Assembly: GCF_024139115.2 (NCBI RefSeq)
Contig: NC_085140.1
Coordinates: 27,807,956-27,871,955 of the forward strand
DNA length: 64,000 nucleotides
Direction of reading: 5' to 3'
Origin: Armigeres subalbatus
Taxonomy: Eukaryota; Arthropoda; Insecta; Diptera; Culicidae
Shown here: one piece after another, positions 1 through 11,795 of the stretch
Layout of the letters: every line of letters starts with the position of its first letter
Numbering within the stretch: the stretch's first letter is position 1
Position numbers and translations under genes: made by a program
Notes under the pieces: model-generated
Seen by the model: only the letters and a program-made list of their open reading frames with translations
The model's database searches: none
What the model was told of the DNA's origin: nothing

Positions 1-350
1 TTTGCCCCGAACTAGCAAATGCCGCAAACGAATTCAAAATTTATCAAAGAATGAGTTTTTTACTGCATTACAAAGTTTAACTTTGATAAAACCGTTTCAA
101 CTTGCCCCGGTGTACCTTATGTAGGTACATGTCATCGCGAGAGTTGTAGCAAAAGTACTCCTGAAAAACTTCGTCGAGGAAGTTCGTAATTTAATTACTT
201 TTGGAAATTTATTGCTTTTTATGGCAACAAGCTTGTTCGAAGTATAAGCATGCAAGCATATGGAGACGCATGGTCCATTGGTTCATCAACTCCTTGTGAT
301 GGGAGATTGGTTTCTGCTTAGCATAGTTGGAAATGGTTTTTGATGAAACA
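1..350. other. No gene; repeat trace
   Basis: No supported gene. The stretch around 136-205 (gttgtagcaaaagt... then aaaaacttcgtcgaggaag and ttcgtaatttaattactttt) resembles one arm of the hairpin at 3481-3614. It is probably a diverged copy of the same dispersed repeat, separated from it by the transposon at 351-3206. Confidence 0.4.
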
Positions 351-970
351 ATCGACGAATTTCGCGCCAACTCGACCAGCGGTTGGCAGCACCATATCAG
401 AATCGAATGAAACTTGGTGGGCATAAAGATATGGTATTTCTAAGCCACTCTGCATACTTAGTTTTTCAAAAATTGTCAAGAGTAACATTTGATGAGGGCC
501 TAATTTTTTTCATGATTTTAAAAAAAATCGATATAACTCCAAAATGACAAGAACTACAAAAAAGTGATGTATGGCGGACTGTCGTGAAATTCCCTGAAGT
601 TTTTTGGAAAAATATCCAAAAATAAAAACCGATTTCTACACTGAAAAAAATAGTTTTAAAATTAAAATCGATATTACAAAAAACCTCATCTCAGAAATCG
701 ATGAAATTTTTCTGCAGATAGGTACTTTAATAATCTAAATTTACTGGCAATAAAATTCCTGTCACATATTTAAGGAAAAAACATTTTCTAACAAAAACTT
801 TTTTCATGTCAATATTGAGTGAAAATTTATCAGCGTATTTTATGCCTACAGCGCCAATTATAGGTTCAGCAGCCTATCATCAACCAACGACACATTTTGG
901 ACGTAGGTAATCAAATTTGTATAGGAAGTAATTTAGCATAATCTAACATTAATGTGGACCAACATTTAAA
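351..970 (+). repeat. Left inverted arm
   Basis: This is the left terminal inverted repeat of the 351-3206 element. It begins near the gacgaatttcgcgccaac block and ends near ttaatgtggaccaacattt. It pairs with 2610-3206 with scattered mismatches. Confidence 0.75.
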
Positions 971-1726
971 AAGGGCGTATATTTTCCTAGATTGCTTATA
1001 TCAATGTTACACACAAATGACCAGATTTACAAAATTGTAAATTTGTCTGAACTATGAAGTCTGAAACATAAAAGAGCGTTTCGTTCACTGAGACAATAAA
1101 TTAATGAATGTTAAGATTAAAATTGGCTTAGAAAAAAAAAATTGGAGGTAGATTTTTTTAATCAGATAAACAATTTGATTCCAAACGATGAAGCTCGGTA
1201 GGTAATTTCATTAAGGGGATTCCCGGTAAACGCACATTTAAAGAATAATAAATTTTCCGCATTTTTTTAATTTTTTCTTTAATTTTATTTGTTACTACAT
1301 TTAATTCTTATTTTTACTTGAATACTCATTAATTTGTAAACTTAGTCGAACAATTCACTTTTGGGTCTTCATCTGAGTTAGAATATTTTTAGCCAGGATT
1401 TTATTATGAGCGATTGGTATAAAAGAATGAAGCTTTTGTGTCAATTATAGTTTTTGTTTTTTTGAAAAGTTCATCAAACTCTTGTTGAGTACCGTCGTCG
1501 GGGGTGACAATGGATCAAATGGGGGTGAGAATGGGTCACTGTTTCAACTACTTAGAATGCTTCCCTAGTAACATTTTGGTTTTATACTGGTTTTATAACA
1601 CTCTTGTAGAGTAAATTATGGTCTTCAAGAGCGTTATAAAACTTAAAATGTTACTTGTGTTGTAGAATGGATGTATCTGAGGACAAGAAGACAAAAATAT
1701 AAGAGACCTTTTTGAACGATTTTGCT

Positions 1727-2560
1727 CTACGCCCTCCATGCTCGCGGTGAGAGCCATGACCCATTCTCACCCCCAGACCCATTGCCACCCCCGATGGCCG
1801 TATTGCTCATACGTGATATAACAGAAATGTAATATAGTGATATTTTTGTTTGATTGAAAACGTGCCCATTCGCCCATTCGTACAACTCACGAGGAGTCTC
1901 GATAGTTTTTCCATAATCTTTGGCAAGAGTTGCTCTTTTTGCCATTCGTTTGAGAGTGCCACCAATAGCTTCGCAAGGGCCTTTTCCGTGCGATTTTGTA
2001 AAAAAGTGCCATTCTGCTTCTAAGTCATGTTTTGAATTTAAATTACACAGACTTGCAAAGTTCCTTTTATTTTTATAATGTGCTGCAGCTCACCCAGACA
2101 CAAAAGTATTTTTTGTAAAATCGATCGACTGTTTCAAAAAGTCAATTAATTTTGAAATGAATAAGTGAACAGCTTTTGTGTATGGGTCATTACTTCTGAT
2201 TCATAAAATTAACGTTTTCTAATTAACCGTTTCTTTTAAAGTAAACTTCGAATGGATGTATTGTTGCCTGGGAATTATTCCAACCTTGAGCAGTATTTTG
2301 GATAATGAATGAATAATTTTCTGAGAAATCTAACTGTACAAGTGTATTGCTGTTTGCAAATAATGTCATAAATTATAAGTTTATCAATTTTTTCAATAAA
2401 ATACGATACAAAATCATCTACAGGCTTTATAACGGTTTCTAAATTACACCGTTCAGTGGTTAGCCTTTGCTGAAAAACAACATCTTCTTTTCCACTATTA
2501 TCACTTCAGTTTCGTTTCGGCAACATTGCCCGTTTTCAAAGTAGTTATTTTTTGTAATTG
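1727..2560 (-). pseudogene. DDE-transposase-like fossil
   Basis: Minus-strand reading frames encode consecutive pieces of one protein interrupted by stops and frameshifts. In order I read QLDFSENYSFIIQ followed by NNSQATIHPFEVYF (about 2330-2220), then VSG[stop]AAAHYKNKRNFASLCNLN (about 2100-2040), then AEWHFFTKSHGKGPCEAIGG and TLKRMAKRATLAKDYG (about 2020-1910). The first acidic residue (DFSE), the second position after a xSGxAAxxYKNK context (the aspartate appears lost or changed), and the HGKGPCxxIGGTxKR block are what I remember from a transposon protein family common in aphids, Hydra and other arthropods. I could not name the superfamily. The long inverted arms on either side support a transposase. 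The first 30 or so codons past 1860 on the minus strand may be non-coding read-through. Confidence 0.6.
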
Positions 2561-2609
2561 TTTTTAAGTTACTTCGATACAAAAAGTCAAATAAAACATA
2601 AACCCTTTT

Positions 2610-3206
2610 CAAATGTTGGTCCACAATAATGTTAGATTATGCTAAATTGCTTCCCAAACAAATTTTCATACGTCCAAAATGTGTCGTTGCTTGATGATAG
2701 GCTGCTGCACCTATAATTGGCGATGTAGGCATAAAACACGCTGATAATTTTTCACTCAATATGGACATGAAAAAAGTTTTTGTTAGAAAAACTTTTTTTC
2801 CTTAAATATGTCACAGGAACATTATTCCCAGATAATTAAAATACCTATCTGCAGAAAAAATTTCATCGATTTCTGAGATGAGATTTTTTTGTAATATCGA
2901 TTTTAATTTTTAAAACTAATTTTTTTCAGTGTAGAAATCGGTATTTTATTTTTTGGATATTTTTCCAAAAACCTTCTGGGAATTTCACGACAGTCCGCCA
3001 TACAACACTTTTTTGTAGATCTTGTCATTTTAGAGTTATTAGAAACTAGACCCTCATCAAATGTTACTCTTGACAATTTTTGAAAAACTAAGTATGCAGG
3101 GTGGCTTAGAAATACCATATCTTTATGCCCACCAAGTTTCATTCAATTCTGAGATGGTGCTGCCAGCCCCATAGAAGGGTTGGCGCGAAATTCGTCAATC
3201 CTTACA
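2610..3206 (-). repeat. Right inverted arm
   Basis: Inverse copy of 351-970. It keeps the same block order and ends at ttcgcgcc...gacgaat read on the minus strand. Short ORFs inside it are mirror images of ORFs in the left arm and are not genes. Confidence 0.75.
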
Positions 3207-3480
3207 TTCGCTTAAAACCCTACAGTACAGGTTTTAATTTAAAGTTTATAACTTGTACTTTGTTCAGCGTATGAGATTGACTGCCACAACTTGCCCGTTG
3301 TCAAGTTGCAGTCAAATCAAATATTACTGAAAAGTCCAATAAAACTGTTATAATTATTTTTCAAGTTTTCAAGTTGAAATAGCCACCAAGCGACGTATTT
3401 TAATATTATCTAAAACTTTCTAAAACATGCAAAAAACGTGGAAATGAAAATGAAAAACATATGGTGAAAAACCATTTTCA

Positions 3481-3614
3481 AGATCTCTTGAAAAACTTTG
3501 TCGAAGACACCTAGTTCGTAATTTAGTTACTTTTAGAGAAACGTAAAACGTAAAAATCTCTAAAAGTAACTGAATTACGAACTAGGTGTCTTTGAAAAAG
3601 TTTTTCAAGAGATC
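3481..3614. repeat. Hairpin, arms ~62 bp
   Basis: agatctcttgaaaaac at 3481 is repeated in inverse as gtttttcaagagatct ending near 3614. The arms include the block gacacctagttcgtaattta and its complement. The loop is about 10 bp (acgtaaaacg). A diverged single arm lies at about 136-205, so this is a dispersed repeat that has been inverted on itself. Confidence 0.8.
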
Positions 3615-3616
3615 TT

Positions 3617-5470
3617 TTTCTACAACTTTTCTGAAGAATCAAACATTATAAGAGAAAAACATAAATTTTTCATCTCACTTTTAGGGGGATTGATCAGTCA
3701 GCTGAATACCTCCAAAAAAGTGCATTAACTTACTGATAAAATGTCTCGAAGACACCATACGCTAAATTCCATAATAAAGGTACTATACAATAAACGCGCT
3801 AAAACACGATTTTAGCCACTGTGCGTTGGTACACGCCTTCGCACACTGTCCATATCGATAAAATAAAAGCGGACGCGTGGTGGCTAGCTTTGCTAGCGTT
3901 TAGCTTCCATGAATTTTCCGGCAACATAGCAGCATCACTTTTTTGTATGTGAATGTCATCATAACTGCTCAAAGAAAAACGGAGTTGGCGAAGAATACAA
4001 AGGATTGCTTTTTCGATGCTACATCTCACACGGTATGAGTCATACCTCATCCTATCGAAAACAAAGAAGTGAAAAGGAATTTGATTTTCTCAGCAGTGAC
4101 AGTGAAACGCACTTTAAGAAGAAAATATACGAGAAATGCAAAAAAAGCCGAAAAATTGGCTCTTCCTCTTTTTTTATGTGATAAAATTATTACAGTGAGA
4201 TGAAAAAAAGAACAGTTCTCCAATGAATTGTTTGAATATATTGATATGCTCAAGAGTTCGTTGGTTTCATTTAAAAAAAATCAACCACTTACTACATACA
4301 TCCAACAAACTAAGGGAAAGGATCGAAAGTCTTTTCGAATGTTTTTGTATATATATATTGGTTGGGACAAAGTCGTCTTCATCAGCTGATGGATGCTCAT
4401 CCGTCCGTTTACCGTTGCGACGGCGTTGATTATTTTTCGCACTGTGAAATTGAATTTCCTCTGTTACTGCAGCACTGGCCGGGTAAAAAACCAGGAAAAC
4501 AAGTTGTTGATAATATGCTGAAAATCTAATTTTGACAAAGAGGATACACTCCGCCCCCACGTCATCGCACATCGTCTACCCTTTCACAAACACATCCACT
4601 CCACGTGTGAATCGATTCAATTTCATCAGAGTGCTGTTTCAGTTTCCCTCGTCAAGCGCGCTCTTCAGCTTTGATCGCCGGAAAGGTCATCGGTTGACAG
4701 CTCACACCGCAACACAGCAAAACTGATTCTCACCACGGGAGGTGATCACACTTTTCTCGCCTCATCATTATTCGTGCATTGGGAAACAGAAGGCGTTGAA
4801 TCGATTTGATAAAAAAAAAGGATGAAATGTATTATTCTTCAAAAATATCATTAGCAGTGATATCATTCTCGTGGCGTATGACATGTGAATTGAGAGTTTA
4901 TGCCAGTTTTAACTACCTACAATGCTAATTGGGGAGAACAGTACAAAATGCATCCAAGGGGAAAAATGGCCTTACTCATAAAAATAATCATATCATACGT
5001 TTCTGAACGAATATTGCCATTACGACTTAACATTAGTTATTAGTTATTGAGTTGCAATGAAAAGATTGAGCAAATATACTACATTTTTACTTACATTCGA
5101 CGTTTTGCGATTCGTTCACAATACCCGTAAGATTTTCGTTCAATCCGCTAAGATAAACAAACAACCACGCGTCCATTAGTATTACTCATGCAATTTAACT
5201 GTTCGGGCATTTTGCCCACAGCATATTTAAAATGCGTTTGAAAAATGTCAAATAAAATGAAATTATTATTTCATTCAAAGTTAACTGCTTATATTCCGGG
5301 TATTGAATCACCCGGAGTGTTTATTAATTAGGTACTATGTCTGAAACTCGATTTATGCATATGCACAACATGTGACAGATTTAGTTCAAAAATGTATTGG
5401 AGAGTAAACACTACCTTGGGGTTTGATTCTACGAAATCAGTTTCAGACAGGAAGCATTATACTGCTGAAA
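3617..5470. other. No recognised gene
   Basis: Mostly unique-looking AT-rich DNA. The part at 4360-4760 is richer in GC and contains short overlapping ORFs on both strands (longest about 100 codons at 4267-4572 minus). I see no domain, and the composition could equally be a promoter or untranslated exon. No repeats were recognised. Confidence 0.3.
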
Positions 5471-5600
5471 AAAAAGGCGCCGTAGTTGCAAAGTGGATTG
5501 ATAAGCAAATTAAATGATGCATTCATACACCAAAACAATTGAAAAATATTTGAATCTCGTTATTCAATCGTGGTTCAAATCTGCAGAATTAAGCTTTTGA
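5467..5600 (+). repeat. Dispersed repeat, copy A
   Basis: Shares ordered blocks with 27463-27640, including ttgcaaagtggattgat, a gcattcat...caaaacaa block, and cgtggttcaaatctgcagaa. On the plus strand the first block reads VAKWID in both copies. This suggests a decayed coding fragment of a repetitive element, but stops follow quickly in both. Confidence 0.55.
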
Positions 5601-5722
5601 GACTATTATAAAAATAATCTAGATCAGCTGCTGGGAAAATTAATGTTTCATAAAAAACCTTCTGGGAAATATAGCTAGTTTTGTAAATTTTGCATAAGCA
5701 CGATGAAATGGTTTGTTATTCT

Positions 5723-6012
5723 ACCTGTCATAAGACGAGTTTGAACAATCCCATTGAATTCCACCACTTAATTGTATCCTGACAGATACGTATTTCGACC
5801 TCAACAGTAAGGCCGTCTTCAGTGTCTTGTACTTGACTCGACTTCGAGTCAAGTCGAGTCAAGTACAAGACACTGAAGACGGCCTTACTGTTGAGGTCGA
5901 AATACGTATCTGTCAGGATACAATTAAGTGGTGGAATTCAATGGGATTGTTCAAACTCGTCTTATGACAGGTGAAAACATTCCACTAAAAAGCTCAAAAT
6001 AATTTTCTTATT
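5723..6012. repeat. Palindromic repeat family, copy 1
   Basis: Near-perfect hairpin at 5723-5972: acctgtcataagacgag at the left returns as ctcgtcttatgacaggt at the right, with arms of about 120 bp meeting at gacttcgagtc. A non-palindromic tail (attccactaaaaagctc) follows to about 6012. The same unit occurs at 14155, 17344 (half only) and 28518. Confidence 0.85.
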
Positions 6013-7395
6013 GTTATTCTAGTTTACATTCCCATTGCTCTCTCATATTGGTCAGTTTTTTTATGCATGGAATACTAGTGAAAAAATATTGTTGCTCATG
6101 CCTATCCAACTTTTATTTTCATATCAATATGGTCAAATCAAAAACAGTTATGCGGCAGTTCACTGATGCTGAGAGCACATATCGTTAACCTAAGCCATTC
6201 AGAAAAAAAAACTTTTCCTTCACTAATGAACACGACAGCCACAATGCTCAGCCGTGAAACTGTTATATGAACTAATTGAATTTAGACAATCAAGCAGAAT
6301 ATAAATGCTGATAACGTTGGCGAACAAGTCAAACCTAAGCAAACTCTATATTAGCATATTTTCCCACAGATTCTACCAGGAAATTTCTCGGAAGCACGTG
6401 GTATGTCCATATAGTGCAGAGAAATGAGTTCCATTTATGAATCGAGTAATTTATTCATTTCCCCAGGGCCATAAATCATGACTCCGTCATGTCTCCCGAT
6501 GAAGCTGTCACCTCCGTTCAGCATTTCTAACCCAAGTGAAAAAAAAACCGAATCAATATCACGCCACCACAGGTGATGCCGATAGCTAACTACCCGAGCC
6601 CCGGCTAGATCCAATCACGCGGTTTCAATTTTATGCTTCGACTCTGACGTCCAGCGTCAATAGAAACCCCGGAATAGAAACAAAACCCAATCAATTTGAA
6701 ATGGAGGAAACTTTTTTATTATGAATTTCATTTCAACAAGCAGAAAACAGAAGATTTTAATAAACATTCCCTATAAAATGTGCTGCTATGTGGAATGCTT
6801 AAAGCTTCTATCGAACGAAAGTTGATTGCTGTTTCGTTTACACTGATAAAATCAAACGAAAAAATGATTCTAACGAATTTGATCCATTCGAAAGTGTCGG
6901 TCTTCCGTAAATTAGGTGTAAAGGATTAAAATAGAATATACCATTGGGCAAAAATTATCCCATTGATGACCAATTCTCCTATATTTCGTATGATGGTGGT
7001 GTGGAGTAAAGTACCCGCGATTTAGTGCGGAACTGATTTGCGCTGTGAGTTGCATGCTACAAGGTGGCAAGAAAACTATGCCAAGGTTACCTTCTTAAGG
7101 CAATACTCAGAATGGCATTAATTGTGCCATAATTGTAACGTGGTATGTAGTATGAAAATGTAGACGGCATGAACAGCGTACGGAATTTATCTCAACATGC
7201 TTCTCCATTTAGTGTGACCCTGCTTGATATTATCAAAACATGTTTTTTTTTAATATTAAAAGAAACATGTACTTTCGTCCTATGTGGAACATTCGTAAGA
7301 TCTATCGGATGTTGCATATATGCTGTACTGCATATGTGTATGTACTGTACAGTACAGCCGTATTCCAATATCGCATGACAGAATTTGATTGCTAT
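6013..7395. other. No recognised gene
   Basis: No gene supported. The stretch 6470-6700 is GC-richer and looks unique (possible regulatory or untranslated sequence), but nothing in it identifies a function. Short ORFs at 7169-7425 overlap on opposite strands and have no recognisable domain. Confidence 0.3.
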
Positions 7396-7429
7396 CACTG
7401 AGAAAAATGGACGTATGATTTTCAATCAA

Positions 7430-7960
7430 ACGCCTTATGAAAATTTGCCACAAGGAATCGGTATGAATTTCAATATGTTGCCTTATGAATGATGATTTTC
7501 ATTTGAAAAAAAAAGTGAAGTGCGGCAGACTGGGTTCGAACCATGGACGTCGGGGTCGGGAGGCCGGTATGTAGACCACACGCCCATCGACGCTTGATTA
7601 CTCGGGAAGGTAACTGCGTATAAGAATCACTGTTGGTAGATTAATCGGTCGAAGATTCATAAGGCGCCAGTTATGAATTTCGATAGTCCAGTTCGCTGAG
7701 TGAGGAGAAACGTACACTCACGTAAAATACCTTCCGAAGTTTATTAGTTTGCCTTATGAAAATTAGCCACAAGAAATCAATTTGAAAATCATAAGGCAGC
7801 CTTATGAACCTGCATGAATTTTGGATGAACCAGATCCATAATGAACATATATGTTTATCTTATGTTTACCTCACTAGTTTCATTAATCAACCTTATGAAA
7901 TTTCATAAGTTTTTATAATGAAATTTCATAATATGAATATATATTTTTATTCAAAATTTA
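7430..7960. repeat. CCTTATGAA subterminal repeats, left cluster
   Basis: At least eight occurrences of cttatgaa or its complement ttcataag in both orientations, for example near 7434, 7482, 7659, 7742, 7800 and 7891. Confidence 0.6.
7520..7592 (-). repeat. tRNA-derived SINE fragment
   Basis: On the minus strand the sequence GATGGGCGTGTGGTCTA resembles a pol III A box, and ATGGTTCGAACCCAG contains a B box (GGTTCGAAYCC class). Spacing is tRNA-like. It lacks clean acceptor and anticodon stems, so it is a SINE head or tRNA relic and not a working tRNA gene. It sits inside the CCTTATGAA cluster and so postdates it. Confidence 0.55.
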
Positions 7961-8384
7961 CCTCAATGAAAATAAAACAAAGTTGTTTGTATGAATAAAA
8001 TAAGGTTTCAGAACTTTATTTATCTTTCTATTGTCATTATAATTTTGTTTAGATTGAAGAGTTGAGATTGAATTTGAATTCTGATAACTTTAAGAATATT
8101 ATAACATATTTATAGAATCACCGGATATACTATCCGAAAAAGACATCTGGTGGAATCTTTAATATAGTGTCGGATGACTCCAACAAGTTCCATCACATCG
8201 ATGCCAATATCGAAGTCAGCATATATGCTGAATAATACGCAACGAACTTTAAGTCGTAGCTCGCACGATTTCGATGTTGATCCATTCGACTATAAGGGTC
8301 AGCTGTTTGTCTAAAGATCCAAACAGAATCCGAAACGAAACTAATGATGGGTTCCTTTGAGAATTCTAAAAACTTGAACTTGAA

Positions 8385-9480
8385 CTTTCACGGAAGAATC
8401 CCTAAAGGATTCCCGTCAAAGTTTCTAAAGGATTCCTGTCGAAATCTCCAAACAATTTTCGCCAAAACCCCTGTTGGAATGCCTAGATGATTTCCGTTGT
8501 GATCCTTACATTACTCTCTTTAGATACCCTGAAGGATTCGCGTTGGAACCCCTAAAGGATTCCCATTAGAATCCCTGAAAATTCCCGTCGAAGTCCCCGA
8601 AGAATTCCCGTCCGGATTCCGAAGGATTCCCGGCGGAATTTCGAAAAGATTCCCGTCAAAATCGGAGTCCCTAAATAATCCTCGCCGTAATTCCTAAAGG
8701 AATTTCCGTCGAAATCCCTGAAGAATTTCCGTCAGAATCCTTAAAGGATTCACGTCAGAATCCCTGAATGATTCCTGTCGGAATTCCTAAAGGATTCCCG
8801 TCAAAATGCTTTAAGGATTTCCGTCGGAATACCTGAAAGATTCCCGCCGTAATCCCTAAAGTATTTCCGTTAAATTCCCTAAGGGATTCCCGTCAGAATC
8901 CCCAAAGAATTCCCATTAGAATATCTAAAGTGTTCCGGAAGTATCTCGTCAATATCGCTTCAAGATACCCGTCGGAATGCTTTAGGGGGTTTCCATCGGA
9001 ATACCTTAAGTATTCCCGTCTGAATCTCTAAAGAGTTCCCGTTGGAATCCCTACAGGTGCCTAAAGTATTCCCGTCTGAATCTCTAAAGAATTCCCATCG
9101 GTATCCCTAAAACATTCCCGTCGGAATTGCTAAGAAATTTACTTCGGAATCAGAACTCTTTGGGAATGCCCGGATCACTAAAGGATTATTTTCCCATTAC
9201 CAAAAAGATCCTTTTTAGAATCCCTAAAGGATGTTATTCGGAATCAAAATCTCTAAAAGATTCGCTAATAAATTCCCTTGGGAATCTCTAAACGAATCCC
9301 TTGGGAATGCTTAAATGAATCTTTTGGGAATGGCTAAAGAAATCCTTTGAAAATTCTCGTAGGTTTCCTTTGTATCCCTTCTGAATCACCGAAGGATTTT
9401 TTTCCAGATACCCTAAAGGATTATTTTTAAAATCTCTAAAGGATTCATTTTTAAATTCCTAAAGAATTGGAATTCCTGGC
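8385..9480. repeat. Degenerate 23-bp minisatellite
   Basis: About 1.1 kb of tandem units of the type ccctaaaggattcccgtcgg plus aat (23 bp). Spacing holds over consecutive units between 8700 and 8900, then drifts with indels towards 9480. Individual units differ by several bases, so the array is old. No coding potential. Confidence 0.85.
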
Positions 9481-9539
9481 CGCTTGTTTTGTTTGGAATT
9501 CATAAGAACGAGAACTCAGGGAGTAAAAGAGCGTTCGAA

Positions 9540-11186
9540 TCAAAGAACAAGGCAGCATGTCAGTGGGGACCAATCGCGCAATGTTGGCAATGTCGCGCGA
9601 GATATGGATAACACCCACCTGCTTCCAGTGTTTTCGAAGGCTAATAAACCGATCAGGTGCTCCAGTAAGAAGTTGGTAAGTGTCCGGTACATGTTGGCCC
9701 TCAACATAGTTTCCAAGGTAAATATATGAATTAGAATTTGAAGTACCATGACAGAATGCATTCTTTTAAGTAGTTTGTCGAACCAAGCCGAAGAATATTG
9801 CGTAGTTTTAACTGTGGACTGCAAAATAGACTTGCATCGCGAATCGGATCTCCTTAGAATGTAATATTCGTTGAACTAACTGATTTACCTCCCACAGCCA
9901 CAGGTAGTTTCCATCGTTCTAAATCAGCAGCAACACATGAGCCCACAACTTCGGTTTATTCGGACAGCGGAGCGGATCCTTTTACCTCCTGGTCATGGTA
10001 TTTACATGTACTTCAATGACTCCAGACATGCTCGTGTATGTTTTCCGTGTTGATCTTGTAGTCGAAAAAGGTCGCACTTGAACAGGGCACAACTCCTATT
10101 TTGTTATATTCTTCCGAATGCCGCGGGACCTACACAAATGGAACCAATCGGTTGAAATTTGTGTCATTTTTTTTTCACAAATTTACAATCAGAATCTTCA
10201 ACAGCAAATAACTCACCGGTAGCTTCAAGATTTTTTCCGAATGCCAATGGACCCTTCTAATCCGAGTATTATTTGATAACCTTTTCGTGGCCCATCTGTT
10301 GCTAACTTTTCCTGGATTCGTACGACGTCACTTGAGCTTGCAGTCTCTCATATAATGTTCCTTATCCACACACATATTTTCGTTCCCTCGTTGTTTTTTA
10401 CCATCCAGCTCGCCATCCGCGTGAATCAACCGTTCGAAATCGCTCCTCCACCGATGATGCCGGCTTCCTAGCTAATGACTCAAATTCGAGCTTGAAACGA
10501 ATTTGAATCGAATGAATCTGGGTGGTTTTCTTCGTACCGTTGCCAATACCATCGGCATCCTCATTGGTGTCGGTTTACCCATCGCCGGTTGAGTGCTCGG
10601 AAAACGTTCCGTTTTCTTCAAAAATGATGCAATTGCTGGAATAAATAAGCTTGATTTAGATTTTTATTATGAATTTTATAAGTCATGGTCATAACTTTAT
10701 CTGCAATTATTTAAGTTTTTAGGCTTTATCTTAAATTATAGCATTATGTTCGGAAAGTGAACGTTGAAAAAGTAAAAGTCCCGTTAGTCATTTTTCCGTA
10801 AAACTTACATAGTAACTGCGATGGGCCTAATCCGCAATCTACTTGATCCTCCGCTAATAATGTCGTGCTGCTCCTGCACTCTGCAGCACCTCGGGATGTA
10901 CAACTCTATCGTCGCGCGCTGACTGCTTTACAGGCGATGCCAGTGCCTCGTCCATCGAATATACGTTTATCTTGCCATCACGGACAGTCCTTCCTTTGCT
11001 AGGGTGCTTCCAGATTTCTGTAATCAACCGCGCCGATTTGATGGCAATGTAAAAGCGACGAATGGCCCCAGAACTGGTTGTTTTGGCTGTGTTTTGTAAC
11101 GATAAGTTTGTCCAGAAAAAGAGATGTGTTCGCAGCTGCAAAGCAATACTTATCAGAAATATAATTTTATTTTGCGTGATGTGCAC
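9540..11186 (-). pseudogene. Decayed minus-strand coding region, unknown
   Basis: Three minus-strand stretches look coding although none is intact. (1) 11186-10854 includes RRFYIAIKSARLITEIWKHP followed by KGRTVRDGKINVYSMDEALA. (2) 10640-10240 includes NGTFSEHSTGDG, a stop, then IRFKLEFESLARKPASSVEE, a frameshift, DFERLIHADGELDGKK and a conserved-looking CVDKEHYMRDCKLK. (3) 9700-9500 includes LRKHWKQVGVIHISRDI. They are collinear within the candidate 7396-11509 element, so the simplest view is a degraded transposase or accessory ORF. A captured or unrelated host fragment is possible. I do not recognise the protein. Confidence 0.4.
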
Positions 11187-11329
11187 TTACCTGTCGGATA
11201 TCTGCTGTGGCGAATCCATCGAAATAACGGCGAAGGGTTCCGATTGAAATCTTTTTGGTCGGCGGGAATGCAAAACAAAAACAATGACGTTAATGTTTTC
11301 CGGTGGATGAACACATGAACATGTTGCTC

Positions 11330-11500
11330 CATAAGATTGCCTTATGATTGTCATTCATAAGGAATAATATTGGAATTCATAAGGCATAGGTATGTAATTA
11401 ATACGGATGATTATGAATTTCATAGAAGCCTTATGAAACGGTTATGAAATGAACTTTTGGTGTTTCATAAGGGTAACTTATGAATTTCGATATTTTATTT
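11330..11500. repeat. CCTTATGAA subterminal repeats, right cluster
   Basis: Six or more ccttatga/ttcataag motifs in both orientations within 170 bp, mirroring the left cluster. It ends in cgatattttatttacgccagtg. Confidence 0.6.
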
Positions 11501-11795
11501 ACGCCAGTGTACCCATCTCCATTTCATTGTGCAAATTCATCTCACCTCGAACACCAAAAATTTGACCAGAATAAATTTGAAAGCTACTAAATGAATGTTT
11601 TTTTTAAATATAAATATTGCTAATTATTGATTAATAGAAAATAATGGAATAAATTACCCATAATATTCCTGTGAATTTCCCGGTAGATGCTTTTGAATGT
11701 TCATGAAGAAGAATCTTTCCTAAATTTCCCAGAAGGCTTGCAGTACATTTGCAGTGATCACTCGCGACGCTGACTCCTACAAAAGTTTTCACAGA

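Larger units (their letters stand above)
351..3206. mobile_element. DNA transposon with ~600-bp inverted arms, decayed
   Basis: The segment 351-970 is repeated in inverse at about 2610-3206. Both ends read gacgaatttcgcgccaac inward. Matching blocks follow in the same order: gcataaagatatggtatttc, the acatttgatgaggg block, cgtccaaaatgtgtcgttg, and finally ttaatgtggaccaacattt. Between the arms lies a minus-strand DDE-transposase-like fossil, so this is probably a once-autonomous cut-and-paste element of about 2.85 kb. The arms differ by scattered substitutions and small indels, so the copy is old. I could not define a clean target duplication; the outer boundary is good to within about 10 bp. 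I do not assign a superfamily. Confidence 0.75.
7396..11509. mobile_element. Candidate 4.1-kb element with CACTG ends
   Basis: The left end reads CACTGAGAAAAATGG, and the right end read inward begins CACTGGCGTAAAT. Both are followed by dense CCTTATGAA/TTCATAAGG motifs in both orientations (left cluster about 7430-7960, right cluster about 11330-11500), a pattern of subterminal transposase-binding repeats. Inside are a tRNA-like SINE piece, a 23-bp minisatellite and minus-strand coding remnants. That both clusters belong to one element is an inference; they could be two related MITEs. Flanking bases (tat / tac) give no clean duplication. Confidence 0.45.

Noticed and set aside
10854..11186. 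Intact host exon
   Set aside because: Collinear decayed fragments downstream and transposon-like flanks make a degraded element ORF more likely, though not proven.
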